64,000 nt of DNA from Alphaproteobacteria bacterium (GTDB taxonomy: Bacteria; Pseudomonadota; Alphaproteobacteria; Rickettsiales; UBA8987): assembly GCA_030429625.1 (NCBI GenBank), contig JAUIFA010000004.1, positions 309,393 through 373,392 of the forward strand, written 5' to 3'. This document shows positions 19,423 to 29,142 of this stretch, piece after piece (position 1 is the first letter of the stretch; the number at the start of each line of letters is the position of its first letter). The translations under genes and the position numbers were made by a program. The notes under the pieces are model-generated. The model made no database searches. It saw only the letters and a list, made by a program, of their open reading frames with translations, and was not told where the DNA came from.

Positions 19423-20721
19423 ATGTCTGATTCTGAAGATAACACAACAAACAGTGGCGAAGGCAACACTTTATACTGTTCATTCTGCGGTAAAAGCCAG
19501 CATGAGGTGCGTAAACTCATCGCTGGGCCCACGGTTTTTATTTGTAATGAATGTGTCGAATTGTGCCTTGATATTATCCGCGAGGAAAGCAAATCATTGC
19601 TTACTGTTGAGGGTGATGGCAGTATTCCCAAACCTGCGACAATTAACGATGTGTTAAACGACTATGTCATTGGGCAGGAATCGGCAAAAAGAATTCTTTC
19701 TGTGGCTGTGCACAACCATTATAAACGTGTTGATCACATGGAAAAAGGCGGTGAGCCAGAACTTGCCAAATCCAATATACTGATCGTTGGGCCTACGGGA
19801 TGCGGTAAGACATTGTTAGCCCAAACGTTGGCACGGATCATTGATGTGCCGTTTACTATGGCGGATGCGACAACGTTAACCGAAGCGGGCTATGTGGGTG
19901 AGGACGTTGAAAATATTATCCTGCGTCTGCTGCAAGCGGCTGACTATAACGTAGAACGCGCGCAACGTGGCATTGTCTATATTGATGAGGTGGATAAGAT
20001 TTCCCGTAAGTCTGAAAATCCGTCCATCACACGTGACGTTTCGGGTGAAGGTGTACAACAAGCCTTGTTAAAAATTATGGAAGGTACGGTGGCATCTGTT
20101 CCTCCACAAGGCGGACGTAAACATCCACAGCAGGAATTCTTGCAGGTCGATACGGCGGGCATTCTCTTTATCTGTGGCGGGTCTTTTGCGGGGCTTGAAA
20201 AAATCATTGCCAATCGCCGAGAAGGAAGTTCGATTGGTTTTGGTGCTTCGGTGAGAAACAATGAAAATCTTGAAATTGGTCAAATGCTTTCTAAATTGGA
20301 GCCAGAAGATTTGGTGCGTTATGGTCTGATTCCTGAATTTGTTGGTCGTGTGCCGGTCATCGCCACTTTGGAAGATCTTGATGAAGATGCGTTGGTTCAA
20401 ATTTTAACCCAGCCAAAGAACGCGTTAGTTAAGCAATATGTGAAATTGTTTGAGATGGAAGAGGTGGAACTTAAATTTACCGACGGTGCGCTACGTGCCA
20501 TTGCACAAAGAGCTATTTCACGAAAAACGGGTGCGCGTGGGTTGCGTGCCATCATAGAAGACACCTTGCTTGATCTGATGTATGAAGTACCAAGCATGGA
20601 CGATCTTATTTCGGTGACCATCAGCGAGAAGGTCGTCAAAGACGGTGCAAAACCAATTATGGCTTTTGCGGCGGATAAGAAGAAAAAATCTCCTGCGAAG
20701 AAGTCTGCCAAGAAATCTTAG
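19423..20721 (+). CDS. clpX: ATP-dependent Clp protease ATP-binding subunit ClpX
   Basis: Hexameric unfoldase feeding ClpP. 432 residues. N-terminal zinc-binding domain with Cys19-x2-Cys22 and Cys41-x2-Cys44; Walker A GPTGCGKT at 123-130; Walker [11 protein letters not shown]; the ClpP-contact IGF loop (SSIGFGASV); and the C-terminal small AAA domain followed by a lysine-rich tail ([14 protein letters not shown]), which is longer and more basic than usual. The common next genes lon and hupB are absent; flhB begins 17 bases later instead. Confidence 0.98.
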   Translation: MSDSEDNTTNSGEGNTLYCSFCGKSQHEVRKLIAGPTVFICNECVELCLDIIREESKSLLTVEGDGSIPKPATINDVLNDYVIGQESAKRILSVAVHNHYKRVDHMEKGGEPELAKSNILIVGPTGCGKTLLAQTLARIIDVPFTMADATTLTEAGYVGEDVENIILRLLQAADYNVERAQRGIVYIDEVDKISRKSENPSITRDVSGEGVQQALLKIMEGTVASVPPQGGRKHPQQEFLQVDTAGILFICGGSFAGLEKIIANRREGSSIGFGASVRNNENLEIGQMLSKLEPEDLVRYGLIPEFVGRVPVIATLEDLDEDALVQILTQPKNALVKQYVKLFEMEEVELKFTDGALRAIAQRAISRKTGARGLRAIIEDTLLDLMYEVPSMDDLISVTISEKVVKDGAKPIMAFAADKKKKSPAKKSAKKS

Positions 20722-20738
20722 AATCTGGATGATGTGAG

Positions 20739-21815
20739 ATGGCAGAGGGAGACGATTCAGAAAAAACCGAGGAACCGACGCATAAAAAAATGCAGGAAGC
20801 ATTAGAAAAGGGGCAGGTCGCCTTTTCGCGTGAGGTAACAAATTTCTTGGTGCTGTTGGTATTGGCGTTAAATATTATCTGGTTTGCGCCGTCATATATG
20901 AAGCATGCAACACTGAGCTTACGCCGATTTATCGAAAATGGGCACGATTTTGTACTCAACAAATCCAATGTTCCCAATTTGCTTTCTCAAACCATGTTGG
21001 ACGTGGCCATAATTATGCTTGCGCCGATTATTGCCACCATTGTTGTGGCGTTGGCTTCAAGCTTTTTTCAGAATGGTATTGTGATTTCGTCTGAGCCGCT
21101 CATACCAAAATTGGAGAAAATTTCGATTGTTAAGGGCCTAAAACGCTTATTTTCCTTACGCTCGGTTGTGGAATTTATAAAAGGAGTGTTAAAGATAACC
21201 ATTGTGGGTGTGGGAACCTATATAGCCATTGAATCAGATTTCCCTAAATTGGAACAGCTGGCGGATTATGATGTCATGGCAATGTTGGTGGTGTTGTCGT
21301 CCATGGCATTTAAGATGGTGGTGGCGGCTTGTTCCATTATGCTGGTCATTGCGTTGGTGGATTTTCTGTATCAGAAATTTGAGTATATAAAATCATTAAA
21401 AATGAGCAAACAGGAAATTAAAGACGAATATAAGCAATCTGAGGGTGATCCGCAGATTAAGGCAAAATTACGGCAGATACGCATGCAAAGAGCGCAGAAT
21501 CGGATGATGCAGGCTGTGCCGGATGCGGACGTGGTAATTCGTAACCCGACCCATTATGCTGTGGCTTTAAAATACGATATGGACACAATGCCTGCGCCGT
21601 TAGTGGTTGCTCTTGGGCAGGATCATATTGCCCTAAAAATTATTGAAATTGCAGAAGAAAACGACGTCGTGGTGGTCACAAATAAGCCTCTTGCCCGTTC
21701 GTTATTTTCCTCTTCTGAGCTGGATCAGGAAATTCCTCTTGAACATTATCAGGCAGTGGCCGAGGTCATTGGCTACGTCTATCGCCTAAAAGGAAAAACT
21801 AGAAGAAGTGCGTAA
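20739..21815 (+). CDS. flhB: Flagellar export-gate protein FlhB
   Basis: Substrate-specificity switch of the flagellar type III secretion apparatus. 358 residues with four membrane segments (about 30-50, 85-110, 140-160, 180-205), a basic linker (KMSKQEIKDEYKQSEGDPQIK) and the self-cleaving NPTH motif at 269-272. The N-terminus EGDDSEKTEEPTHKKMQEA is diagnostic. The related type III virulence export proteins differ in that N-terminus, so the flagellar assignment is favoured. It is the only flagellar gene in the window and lies directly behind clpX with 17 bases between, suggesting read-through from the protease operon. Confidence 0.95.
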   Translation: MAEGDDSEKTEEPTHKKMQEALEKGQVAFSREVTNFLVLLVLALNIIWFAPSYMKHATLSLRRFIENGHDFVLNKSNVPNLLSQTMLDVAIIMLAPIIATIVVALASSFFQNGIVISSEPLIPKLEKISIVKGLKRLFSLRSVVEFIKGVLKITIVGVGTYIAIESDFPKLEQLADYDVMAMLVVLSSMAFKMVVAACSIMLVIALVDFLYQKFEYIKSLKMSKQEIKDEYKQSEGDPQIKAKLRQIRMQRAQNRMMQAVPDADVVIRNPTHYAVALKYDMDTMPAPLVVALGQDHIALKIIEIAEENDVVVVTNKPLARSLFSSSELDQEIPLEHYQAVAEVIGYVYRLKGKTRRSA

Positions 21816-21837
21816 ATTAAGATATACTTCCTCCCAA

Positions 21838-21866
21838 TTGTATGTAAGTAAGGCTACTCCTATAGG
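21838..21866 (+). promoter_or_regulatory. Putative sigma70-type promoter for cckA
   Basis: TTGTAT at 21838-21843, a 17-base spacer and TATAGG at 21861-21866. Initiation near 21873 would leave about 5 bases ahead of the ATG at 21878, so the transcript would be nearly leaderless. Confidence 0.4.
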
Positions 21867-21877
21867 GAAATGACGTT

Positions 21878-24469
21878 ATGAGTGAAAAACGTTATCGTAA
21901 TACTGAAATATTGCATGTTCCAGAATCCGGCTTTGTTCGTCGCCGTCTGCGTCCGGATGTGGTAAGACTTATTCTTGTTGTGTTGATGCTTTTTGCGTGC
22001 GTGATTGCCAGTGTGTATTTCTTAAAAATACTTGGCACTATTGCCGCATTTTCAATCATTTCTTCTATGTTTGTGGTTTTAATATTTTTTATCATTACCC
22101 ATATTGATAAGCTCAGCGATGTGGTGTTTACCCATGAATATGAAAAGGCGATTCTTGCCGGTGCGGCGGGCAGTGATGTTGAATTCCTTATGATTATCCG
22201 TAAAAATCATGAGATCACTTATTATAACCCCTCCTGTGGTCAGTATTTTAACTATCAGTCTCCTGGTGAAAGAGATGGGCTGGATGCGTTTCTTGCCACG
22301 TTGGAGCTTAAAGAGGATGCGAAAGAACAAATTTATGCGGCGATTGTCTCTGGCCGAAAGGCACGGCTGCCCATTGCGCTAAAAACTTTAAACGGGGAAG
22401 AGCGTCGAGTCAACTTGTCTCTCTATCCCATCGAGCGACCGAAAGGCTATTTCGTGCTTAAGGCTACCCGCTATCTGCCACGCTCAGGAGAGCAGGATAA
22501 AATGGTTAATATTGATGTGCCATCCTTTGATATTACCCGCTCACTGGGCAAGGTTTTTGATGAGATGCCATGGGGGGTGTATAAGGCCAAAGAAGATGGC
22601 ACCCTGATATATGTAAATCATAAACTGTCTTCCATTCTGGGCTATCACCCTGATGAGTTGATTAATGGAGAGGCAAAATTTAGGGATATTATTTTTGGTA
22701 ACAGCCTTGAGCCGGGAAGTTTTAACCAGCGTTACGAAGGCAACATTGCGTTTAAAACCAAAGATGGTGGCTCTCATAAAATGTATCTGAAGCAGATCAT
22801 GATTGAAGGAGAGAAGAAGCCGGAATTGTATCGTTGTGGTTTTGTCATTCGCGATGAAAGCAGGAGTGATGAAGAGGAAGCCGAGGACAAAAAAGTTTAC
22901 GCAAGAAGGTCATCCGACAAATCCTTTAAAGAGGGAGAAGTCGATAGAATCTGGCACCATTTTGTTGAGGAGTCCCCCATTGCCATCGTTTTGCTTAATG
23001 CGGACAGTTACATCGTTAGAACGAACGAAGCGTTTGACGACTTGGTCAATAAGGTGGGGGGGGTCAAACCAACATTGTTGGAAATGCTTGATGACGATGC
23101 TAAAAATATTTTTTCTACTTTGATGAAAACCAATAAAGTTTCTTATGAAGGAGAGCGCCAGTCCATCGACATCCATTTTGCTGGAAACAGGGAGGTTACG
23201 GTTTCCCTGTTTGTCACACCGATCGACAATAACGTTGATGAGGTGGAGTACATTGTGTACCTGATTGACGATTCTGAGAAGAAAAATCTTGAACGCCAAT
23301 TTGTGCAGTCTCAAAAGATGCAGGCGGTAGGACAACTTGCTGGTGGCATCGCGCATGACTTTAACAACCTTCTTACGGCAATGATTGGCTTCTGTGATCT
23401 GCTTTTAACCCGTTATTCTCCTGGGGAACAGTCTTTTGCGGATGTAATGCAGATCAAACAAAATGCTAACCGTGCGGCAGACTTAGTGCGTCAGCTTTTA
23501 GCCTTCTCACGTAAACAGACATTGCAGCTTGAAGTGATGGATGTGACAGAGATTTTATCTGATATCTCGAATTTGATCCGACGCTTGATAGGGGAGAATA
23601 TTGAATTGAAAATCAAGCATGGCCGAGGGCTGTCCACGGTGAAGGTTGATCAGGGGCAGTTGGAGCAGGTTCTGGTCAATTTGTGTGTCAACGCGCGTGA
23701 TGCGATGGGCGGTAAAGGTGTTTTGACAATCAGAACCCGCAATTGCGTGGTAAATAAGGACAATCCTCTGCCTAAAAATTTGGTTTCTTCCCAGCAGGGC
23801 GATAAAATTGCTGATGGGGACTATGTGGTCATTGAGGTGGAAGACACTGGCTGTGGTATGTCCGAAGAAGTGCAGCAGAAGATATTTGAACCGTTTTTCA
23901 CCACAAAGGATGTTGGTGAAGGAACTGGGCTGGGGCTGGCAACGGTGTTGGGTATTGTGGAACAAACAGGTGGTTATGTTTTTGTGTCAAGCGTGGAAGG
24001 CCAAGGCACAATTTTTTACATTTACATTAAACATTTTGCGGAAGATAAATCCAAAAAAGAGACCAAACAAGAGGTTGTGCAAGAAATAGGGGATCTTACC
24101 GGTAAAGGTACGATATTGCTTGTTGAAGACGAAGTGCCGGTACGGATGTTTGGTAGTCGGGCGCTGAAAAATAAGGGATATAATGTTTTGGAAGCGGAGC
24201 ATGGCGAAGAGGCTCTGTCAATCATTGACCAAAAAGGTGAGGATATTGATTTGATTGTGACCGATGTGATGATGCCAGGGGTCACAGGACCGGAAATGGT
24301 TGAAGAGGTGTTGAAGAAATATCCTGATATTAAGGTGATATTTATCTCCGGTTACGGTGAGGACGCGTTTATAAAATCCTACGGCTCGGAGCGGGAATTT
24401 TTCTTCCTGCCAAAACCGTTTACCCTTAACCAGCTTGCTGCCAAGGTTAAAGAGGTGCTTGGCGGGTAG
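21878..24469 (+). CDS. cckA: Cell-cycle hybrid histidine kinase CckA
   Basis: In alphaproteobacteria CckA controls phosphorylation of the master regulator CtrA through ChpT. 863 residues: two membrane segments (about 31-50 and 55-75), PAS-like regions (about 105-190, 220-330 and 365-470), a HisKA domain with the phosphorylated His493 in [14 protein letters not shown], an ATPase domain ([32 protein letters not shown]) and a C-terminal receiver with Asp796 in IVTDVMMPG. That order matches CckA. A run of eight G residues at 23056-23063 lies inside the coding region. It is transcribed alone behind flhB, 62 bases away. Confidence 0.94.
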   Translation: MSEKRYRNTEILHVPESGFVRRRLRPDVVRLILVVLMLFACVIASVYFLKILGTIAAFSIISSMFVVLIFFIITHIDKLSDVVFTHEYEKAILAGAAGSDVEFLMIIRKNHEITYYNPSCGQYFNYQSPGERDGLDAFLATLELKEDAKEQIYAAIVSGRKARLPIALKTLNGEERRVNLSLYPIERPKGYFVLKATRYLPRSGEQDKMVNIDVPSFDITRSLGKVFDEMPWGVYKAKEDGTLIYVNHKLSSILGYHPDELINGEAKFRDIIFGNSLEPGSFNQRYEGNIAFKTKDGGSHKMYLKQIMIEGEKKPELYRCGFVIRDESRSDEEEAEDKKVYARRSSDKSFKEGEVDRIWHHFVEESPIAIVLLNADSYIVRTNEAFDDLVNKVGGVKPTLLEMLDDDAKNIFSTLMKTNKVSYEGERQSIDIHFAGNREVTVSLFVTPIDNNVDEVEYIVYLIDDSEKKNLERQFVQSQKMQAVGQLAGGIAHDFNNLLTAMIGFCDLLLTRYSPGEQSFADVMQIKQNANRAADLVRQLLAFSRKQTLQLEVMDVTEILSDISNLIRRLIGENIELKIKHGRGLSTVKVDQGQLEQVLVNLCVNARDAMGGKGVLTIRTRNCVVNKDNPLPKNLVSSQQGDKIADGDYVVIEVEDTGCGMSEEVQQKIFEPFFTTKDVGEGTGLGLATVLGIVEQTGGYVFVSSVEGQGTIFYIYIKHFAEDKSKKETKQEVVQEIGDLTGKGTILLVEDEVPVRMFGSRALKNKGYNVLEAEHGEEALSIIDQKGEDIDLIVTDVMMPGVTGPEMVEEVLKKYPDIKVIFISGYGEDAFIKSYGSEREFFFLPKPFTLNQLAAKVKEVLGG

Positions 24470-24482
24470 TAAGGCGGAGATT

Positions 24483-24782
24483 TTAGAGCAGCTCTTTTAA
24501 ATTGGCGTGGTGGCGCAGCGGGTTAAATTCTATAATTTTATATTCTGCGACATTTTCAATTACATACGGATCTTGTGCAATGATAGCGTCTAATTGAGTG
24601 CGTGGCATTCCTCGTGTCCAGATCAAGCCACCTTCAACCACGCCCTGTTCATTTGGCTCTTGGCGACCGCATGCGATAAAAGTACCTTGTTCAAAATGCT
24701 TGATTACAAAGGCCAGATGTTCTTCACGTACTTTGTTCACTTCGTCCAGAGGTTTGGTATAATTTATAATTAATGTAAACAT
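24483..24782 (-). CDS. YciI-like protein
   Basis: 99 residues of the YCII family, small ferredoxin-fold proteins of uncertain role, some with dehalogenase-like or peroxidase-like activity. The pattern HLAFVIKHFEQGTFIACGRQEP followed by GGLIW and, towards the C-terminus, AIIAQDPYVIENVAEYKIIEF fits the family, including the Asp in the IAQDPY segment. It is convergent with cckA (13 bases between stops) and divergent from the HIT gene. Confidence 0.85.
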   Translation of the reverse strand: MFTLIINYTKPLDEVNKVREEHLAFVIKHFEQGTFIACGRQEPNEQGVVEGGLIWTRGMPRTQLDAIIAQDPYVIENVAEYKIIEFNPLRHHANLKELL

Positions 24783-24860
24783 ACTGTTTCACTTTCCTTT
24801 TAAGTTCGTTATAATCGCCTTCTGTGCGATGTCTTATAAAATCATTAGGAATTTTTTGCA

Positions 24861-25259
24861 ATGTTTGAGCTTCATCCCATTCTGAAAAAAAACACATTCC
24901 ATGTCGCAGAGCTGGATTTATGCACGGTTCTTCTTTCTAATAATGCGCATTACCCATGGCTTATCCTTGTGCCTAAGCAGGAGGGATTGGTTGAAATTAT
25001 TGATCTTGATGATGAAGACAGAATGTTGCTTATGGATGAAATATGCTATGTGAGTGATTATCTTAAACATGAATTTGAGCCGTATAAAATCAACATTGCA
25101 GCCTTGGGTAATCAAGTTCCACAGCTGCATGTTCACATTATTGGTCGTTATACGGAAGACCGTGCTTGGCCGGGCCCAGTGTGGGAAAAGGGTGTTCTCA
25201 AATACGAAGACCGTATTTTAGAAATGATGATGGAACGACTCTCCGGAATAAAGAAATAA
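24861..25259 (+). CDS. HIT-family protein
   Basis: 132 residues of the histidine-triad superfamily (nucleotide hydrolases or transferases). The triad region reads VPQLHVHIIGRYTEDRAWPGPVW: the first histidine of the classical HxHxH motif is Gln, as in one proteobacterial subgroup that also carries the AWPGPVW block. The active-site His-x-His pair is kept. It is 10 bases ahead of a PfkB-family sugar or nucleoside kinase, so the pair may work in nucleoside salvage; the substrate is unknown. Confidence 0.88.
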   Translation: MFELHPILKKNTFHVAELDLCTVLLSNNAHYPWLILVPKQEGLVEIIDLDDEDRMLLMDEICYVSDYLKHEFEPYKINIAALGNQVPQLHVHIIGRYTEDRAWPGPVWEKGVLKYEDRILEMMMERLSGIKK

Positions 25260-25269
25260 GGACAAAATT

Positions 25270-26253
25270 ATGAGCCAAACGACATATGATGTGGTTGCCG
25301 TTGGCAACGCCATTGTGGATATTTTAGTGTTTGAGGAAGATAATTTCTTACGTTCTCACTCTATCGATAAAGGGGTGATGACGTTGACCGATTGTACGAC
25401 GGTGGACAAGTTGCATGTGGGTACACCCGATGCCCGCAGAATATCAGGAGGTTCTGCGGCGAATACTGCCGTTGGTGTTGCTTCCTTTGGTGGAAAAACC
25501 GCGTTCATCGGCAAAGTTGCAGACGATGAAATGGGTGATTTGTTTACAACCAATATTCGCAATGAAGGGGTGTCCTTTATGTTTAGGCCGCCGGAGAGGG
25601 AGTCGGACGAATCGACGGCCTGTTCGTATATTATTGTTACACCGGACGCGCAACGTACCATGTTAACCTATCTTGGGGTGGCTGCACATCTTTCCTTGAG
25701 CGACATTCGTGAAGAGGTAATTTCGGATGCACAAATTTGTTATTTAGAAGGCTATTTGTGGGACGATGAAGGGGCCATTGAATGCATGAAGAAAGCGGTG
25801 GATATTGCTAAGTCCGCTGGAAGAAAGGTAGCATTCTCATTGTCTGATCCGTTTTGTGTGCATCGTCATCGTGAGAGTTTCCTTGCGTTGATTAAAGAAA
25901 ATGTCGACATTCTTTTTGCCAATGAGGAAGAAATTCTTTCGCTCTATCAGGTGGCAAATCTGGAAGAGGCGATTGAGCGCTTGCCAACCCATTGTGATGT
26001 TACGGCTATTACGTTGGGCGCAAAAGGTTCAATGGTCATCAGTAAGGATGAGGTGGTTGAGGTGGCTGCCGAGAATGTTGCCAAGGTGGTGGATACTACC
26101 GGTGCGGGTGATCTCTATGCGGCAGGCTTTCTTTACGGTTATTCACAGGGCAAATCACTGGCTGAATGTGGCCGTCTGGCCAGTATCAGTGCGGCAGAAA
26201 TCATCTCTCATATCGGGGCACGACCTGAAACCAAGCTTTCTAATGTGGCCTAG
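25270..26253 (+). CDS. PfkB-family carbohydrate/nucleoside kinase (adenosine-kinase-like)
   Basis: 327 residues of the ribokinase fold. Signature 1 is GGSAANTAVGVASFGGKTAF (about residues 58-77) with GKVADDEMGDLF after it; signature 2 is DTTGAGDLYAAGF with catalytic Asp281. This arrangement, with AVGNAIVDILV at the start, is the one commonly annotated as adenosine kinase in alphaproteobacteria, but fructokinase-like relatives cannot be excluded. It is 10 bases behind the HIT gene. Its 3' end overlaps the convergent methyltransferase gene by 14 bases. Confidence 0.88.
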   Translation: MSQTTYDVVAVGNAIVDILVFEEDNFLRSHSIDKGVMTLTDCTTVDKLHVGTPDARRISGGSAANTAVGVASFGGKTAFIGKVADDEMGDLFTTNIRNEGVSFMFRPPERESDESTACSYIIVTPDAQRTMLTYLGVAAHLSLSDIREEVISDAQICYLEGYLWDDEGAIECMKKAVDIAKSAGRKVAFSLSDPFCVHRHRESFLALIKENVDILFANEEEILSLYQVANLEEAIERLPTHCDVTAITLGAKGSMVISKDEVVEVAAENVAKVVDTTGAGDLYAAGFLYGYSQGKSLAECGRLASISAAEIISHIGARPETKLSNVA

Positions 26254-27337
26254 TTAATACCACCACCGATTCCAGATGGTTGGTCCAATAAAATTGGTCG
26301 ATAGGTATGGCTCTTTCCAGCACATAGCCACGCTGTTTAAGGGTTTTCAGATCTCGTTCCAACGTGTGGGTGTTGCACGAAACCAGAATGACTTTCGGGA
26401 CAGATGATTGGGCAATTTCTTCAATTTGTGGACCCGCTCCGTTACGCGGTGGGTTGATGACTATTGCGTCAAAAGCGTTTAACTCATTTGCAGTAAGAGG
26501 CTTTTTGTATAAATCGCGGCTCTTTGCAGAAATGTTGTTGATTTCAAACTCCGTACAGGCTTTGTTTAATGCATTGACCATGGCTCCAGAGCCTTCAATA
26601 GCAACTACTTCCATCCCACTTTGTGATATTGGAATGGTGTACGTGCCACACCCGCTGTATAAATCCACCACATGGTTACACCCTTGTAATTCTGTGGTGA
26701 TAATAGCAGTGATGGCTTTTTGTCCTTCCCGTGTTGCTTGAACAAACGCCCCTTTAGGCAAATTGACTACAATGTCCCCAAATGCCAGTTGCGAAGGATA
26801 TTCATAAACAATGTTCTGTGCTTCGCGGCGGGTGCGCCAGATAAAGCGGGCAATGGAATGTGCGTCACAAAACGTCTCTATTGTCTTTCTATCAGAACCA
26901 TCAATGTCGCTGGTGGCAGAGATTTGTACCTCAATACCACTGTCGGACAAAAGAAGATCTAATTCTTTGATGGCCCTTCGTGAATGCATCTGCTCAATGA
27001 GTTTTCTAAATTCTGGCAGAAGTTTTTCCAGCTCCTCTTCAAGCGCTGGACAATGTTGAATGTCTACGATGTTGTGAGTATTCTTTTTGTAATAACCAAA
27101 TAGGATACTATTTTTTGTCGGTTGTATGTGAAGCATGGCTCGACGGCGACTTCCTTTGCCAATAAATACCAGATCCTCGATCTGTGATGATGAATAACCA
27201 GCATTCTCAACCGCATGGTTTAATAAAGATTCTTTATGTTCTCGATACGAGATTGGGTCAAGATTTTGTAGACTACATCCTCCGCATATCCCAAAATGCA
27301 TGCATTCGGGTTGAATGTTTTCTGGCGGTTGAATCAT
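26240..27337 (-). CDS. RlmD/TrmA-type RNA (uracil-5-)-methyltransferase
   Basis: 365-residue SAM-dependent enzyme forming 5-methyluridine in RNA. The N-terminus has an iron-sulfur cluster cysteine set CMHFGICGGCSLQ followed by YREHK; the SAM-binding segment is VVDLYSGCGTYTIPIS; the catalytic loop is VILVSCNTHTLERDL with the nucleophilic cysteine in SCN; the C-terminus reads FYWTNHLESVVVL. A TRAM domain ahead of the cluster is lacking, as in many alphaproteobacterial members. Whether the target is 23S rRNA or tRNA is not decidable. It lies 9 bases behind the antiporter-subunit gene on the same strand. Confidence 0.9.
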   Translation of the reverse strand: MIQPPENIQPECMHFGICGGCSLQNLDPISYREHKESLLNHAVENAGYSSSQIEDLVFIGKGSRRRAMLHIQPTKNSILFGYYKKNTHNIVDIQHCPALEEELEKLLPEFRKLIEQMHSRRAIKELDLLLSDSGIEVQISATSDIDGSDRKTIETFCDAHSIARFIWRTRREAQNIVYEYPSQLAFGDIVVNLPKGAFVQATREGQKAITAIITTELQGCNHVVDLYSGCGTYTIPISQSGMEVVAIEGSGAMVNALNKACTEFEINNISAKSRDLYKKPLTANELNAFDAIVINPPRNGAGPQIEEIAQSSVPKVILVSCNTHTLERDLKTLKQRGYVLERAIPIDQFYWTNHLESVVVLTRPH

Positions 27338-27346
27338 TATCTGTTC

Positions 27347-27886
27347 CTAAGATTTCTTTTTCTTATCACCAATGAGTGCCAAGACGCTGATGGCGGCTGT
27401 AAACACCACAAAGGTCTCTCCTAGTGTGTCAAAACCACGATAGCTGGCCAGAATGGAAGTTACAATATTGGGGATGCCCATGTCGTGATAGGATTCTTTG
27501 ATGTAATAGGGGATAAGATAATTGTTGGTGACAGCCGCAGGGTCACCAAAATCGGATAGCCCAAAAGTAGCATAAACCAAAGCACCTCCAGTGATGAGCA
27601 TCACAAGGAGTGGCGGAACAGGGTTGCTCATGGGTTTTTCTTCTCTGCCGGTGAGCAAAATTGCCGCCAAAAACAACACCGTACTGATGCCCGCGCCAAT
27701 AGCCGCTTCTGTGATGGCCACATCCGGTGCGCCAAGAATGAGGTATGTGCCAGCCATGAGTAAGCTATAGATTGTAAGGAGAATGGTGGCCACCAGAAGG
27801 TTACGTACCACAACTACGGCAATGGCAGTAATGACCAACATAAACAACAAAGCAATATTAACAATTTCGGTAGCTAACATATCCAT
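27347..27886 (-). CDS. MbhD/MbhE-like (DUF4040) subunit of an Mrp-type cation/proton antiporter
   Basis: 179 residues with about five membrane segments. The first half carries LGAPDVAITEAAIGAGISTVLF, typical of the MbhD/DUF4040 region (also the C-terminal part of MrpA); the second half has NIVTSILASYRGFDTLGETFVV, typical of MbhE. The two units, separate in membrane-bound hydrogenases, are in one chain here. It is the last gene of the mrpE-mrpF-mrpG group, 2 bases after mrpG. The expected MrpB, MrpC and MrpD/MrpA-like genes do not follow; the next gene is the RNA methyltransferase. Confidence 0.85.
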   Translation of the reverse strand: MDMLATEIVNIALLFMLVITAIAVVVVRNLLVATILLTIYSLLMAGTYLILGAPDVAITEAAIGAGISTVLFLAAILLTGREEKPMSNPVPPLLVMLITGGALVYATFGLSDFGDPAAVTNNYLIPYYIKESYHDMGIPNIVTSILASYRGFDTLGETFVVFTAAISVLALIGDKKKKS

Positions 27887-27888
27887 TA

Positions 27889-28254
27889 TTACTTCTTATC
27901 CGCCTTTTTTTTCACAATTTTTTTCACAATCTTTTTCTTTTTACGTTCAATGGTTTTCCCTAACGGCTCTTGTCCAGAAAGCCATGCTGATTTTGAAAGC
28001 GCGTGACAGGCTGTGGAGCTGGTAAGCATGGAAAAAACAATAATAAAAACAATTTTGGCAGTAATCAGTCCAAATTCAGTGTTAAACAAAATGCCTAATA
28101 AGATTAACGGCAGGCCAATGGAGTCGCTGATGCCTGCTGGGTGTAAGCGCGAGAAAAAATCCGGCATACGTAAAATCCCTACGCCGCTGGTAACCATAAA
28201 AAAGCTGCCGAGCAAAAAACATCCATAACCAAAATAAGACAGATATATTTCCAT
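27889..28254 (-). CDS. mrpG: Mrp-type antiporter subunit G
   Basis: 121 residues. Three hydrophobic segments with the MnhG/PhaG motif GILRMPDFFSRLHPAGISDS. The C-terminus is an unusual lysine-rich tail (IERKKKKIVKKIVKKKADKK) absent from typical subunits. It lies 4 bases behind mrpF and 2 bases ahead of the MbhD/E-like gene, in an evident operon. Confidence 0.92.
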   Translation of the reverse strand: MEIYLSYFGYGCFLLGSFFMVTSGVGILRMPDFFSRLHPAGISDSIGLPLILLGILFNTEFGLITAKIVFIIVFSMLTSSTACHALSKSAWLSGQEPLGKTIERKKKKIVKKIVKKKADKK

Positions 28255-28258
28255 AAAG

Positions 28259-28522
28259 TTACTCTTTGCCCAACGAATCTTTAGTCAGAAATTTTAAGAA
28301 GCCGATGGTGGCGATAAAATTGATCATTACATACACCAAAGCAATATCAAGATACATGGTGTTGTTGGTGATAAAGCCCAACATCACAATCAGAATCACC
28401 GTCTTCGTACCAAAGCTGTTGGCAGCAAGCATACGGTCAAACAATGTTTTTCCACGTAATGCTCTGATCAGAATCAACAGCATACTTATTAGAATCGCAC
28501 TAATGACAATAATATTTATCAT
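28259..28522 (-). CDS. mrpF: Mrp-type antiporter subunit F
   Basis: 87 residues with three membrane segments. The family motif LRGKTLFDRMLAANSFGTKT (MnhF/MrpF type, GPxxxDRxxAxxxxGT) is near residues 23-42. Its start overlaps the end of mrpE by 4 bases and it ends 4 bases before mrpG, so translation is probably coupled. Confidence 0.9.
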   Translation of the reverse strand: MINIIVISAILISMLLILIRALRGKTLFDRMLAANSFGTKTVILIVMLGFITNNTMYLDIALVYVMINFIATIGFLKFLTKDSLGKE

Positions 28523-29001
28523 CCGGTTACCTTTGTTACTTTGTTGTCCATATACCCGCTTTTTAGATCTTCCACACCGGATTCATTAAGCGCATGGACA
28601 CACAGCTCATCCCCGCAGACTTCAATGCACACTGTGCCAGGAGTCAGGGTGATGGAATTGGCATACGCAACTTTACCCACATCGTTTTTCTGAGATGATT
28701 TTACCCATGCTAACATTGGTGAAATTTTGGGCTTTGGCTGCCACACACGGACAGACACATCAATACTGGATTTTAGTATTTCTTTTGCCAACCAAAAAAA
28801 ATACGTCATTATTTTAGGGCTGAGATATATGGGATAGGAATTATTGTCGATTACGTCCATTTTTTTGGCGTAATATAAAGCAATCAGACAGGACACCGCC
28901 CCGCTGATAAGGAAAAAACTTCCGAAATATCCTGAAAGCACCACCCATGTGATAAATAAAATGATAAATAATATAACGTTATTAAACACATTATCTCCCA
29001 A
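28519..29001 (-). CDS. mrpE: Mrp-type antiporter subunit E
   Basis: 160 residues. Two or three N-terminal membrane segments (about 6-45 and 62-80) are followed by a cytoplasmic part with IDVSVRVWQPKPKISPMLAW and the conserved YANSITLTPGTVCIEV, the MnhE/MrpE hallmark. It opens the four-gene minus-strand group mrpE-mrpF-mrpG-MbhD/E-like. Confidence 0.9.
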   Translation of the reverse strand: MGDNVFNNVILFIILFITWVVLSGYFGSFFLISGAVSCLIALYYAKKMDVIDNNSYPIYLSPKIMTYFFWLAKEILKSSIDVSVRVWQPKPKISPMLAWVKSSQKNDVGKVAYANSITLTPGTVCIEVCGDELCVHALNESGVEDLKSGYMDNKVTKVTG

Positions 29002-29142
29002 TATGTTTCAATTAGCCAGTATCATAAGCATATATTGAGCCAATTCCAAGCAATATTCGAATAAATTCGAAGATGTTAATCATTTATTAACCTGCTTATG
29101 TTAGCATGCCCAGCAATTTTCCAGTAAGTGGTTCTTTCGAAT

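Noticed and set aside
23056..23063. A frameshift in cckA at the eight-G run
   Set aside because: The reading frame is intact across it and the downstream HisKA, ATPase and receiver motifs are all in the same frame.
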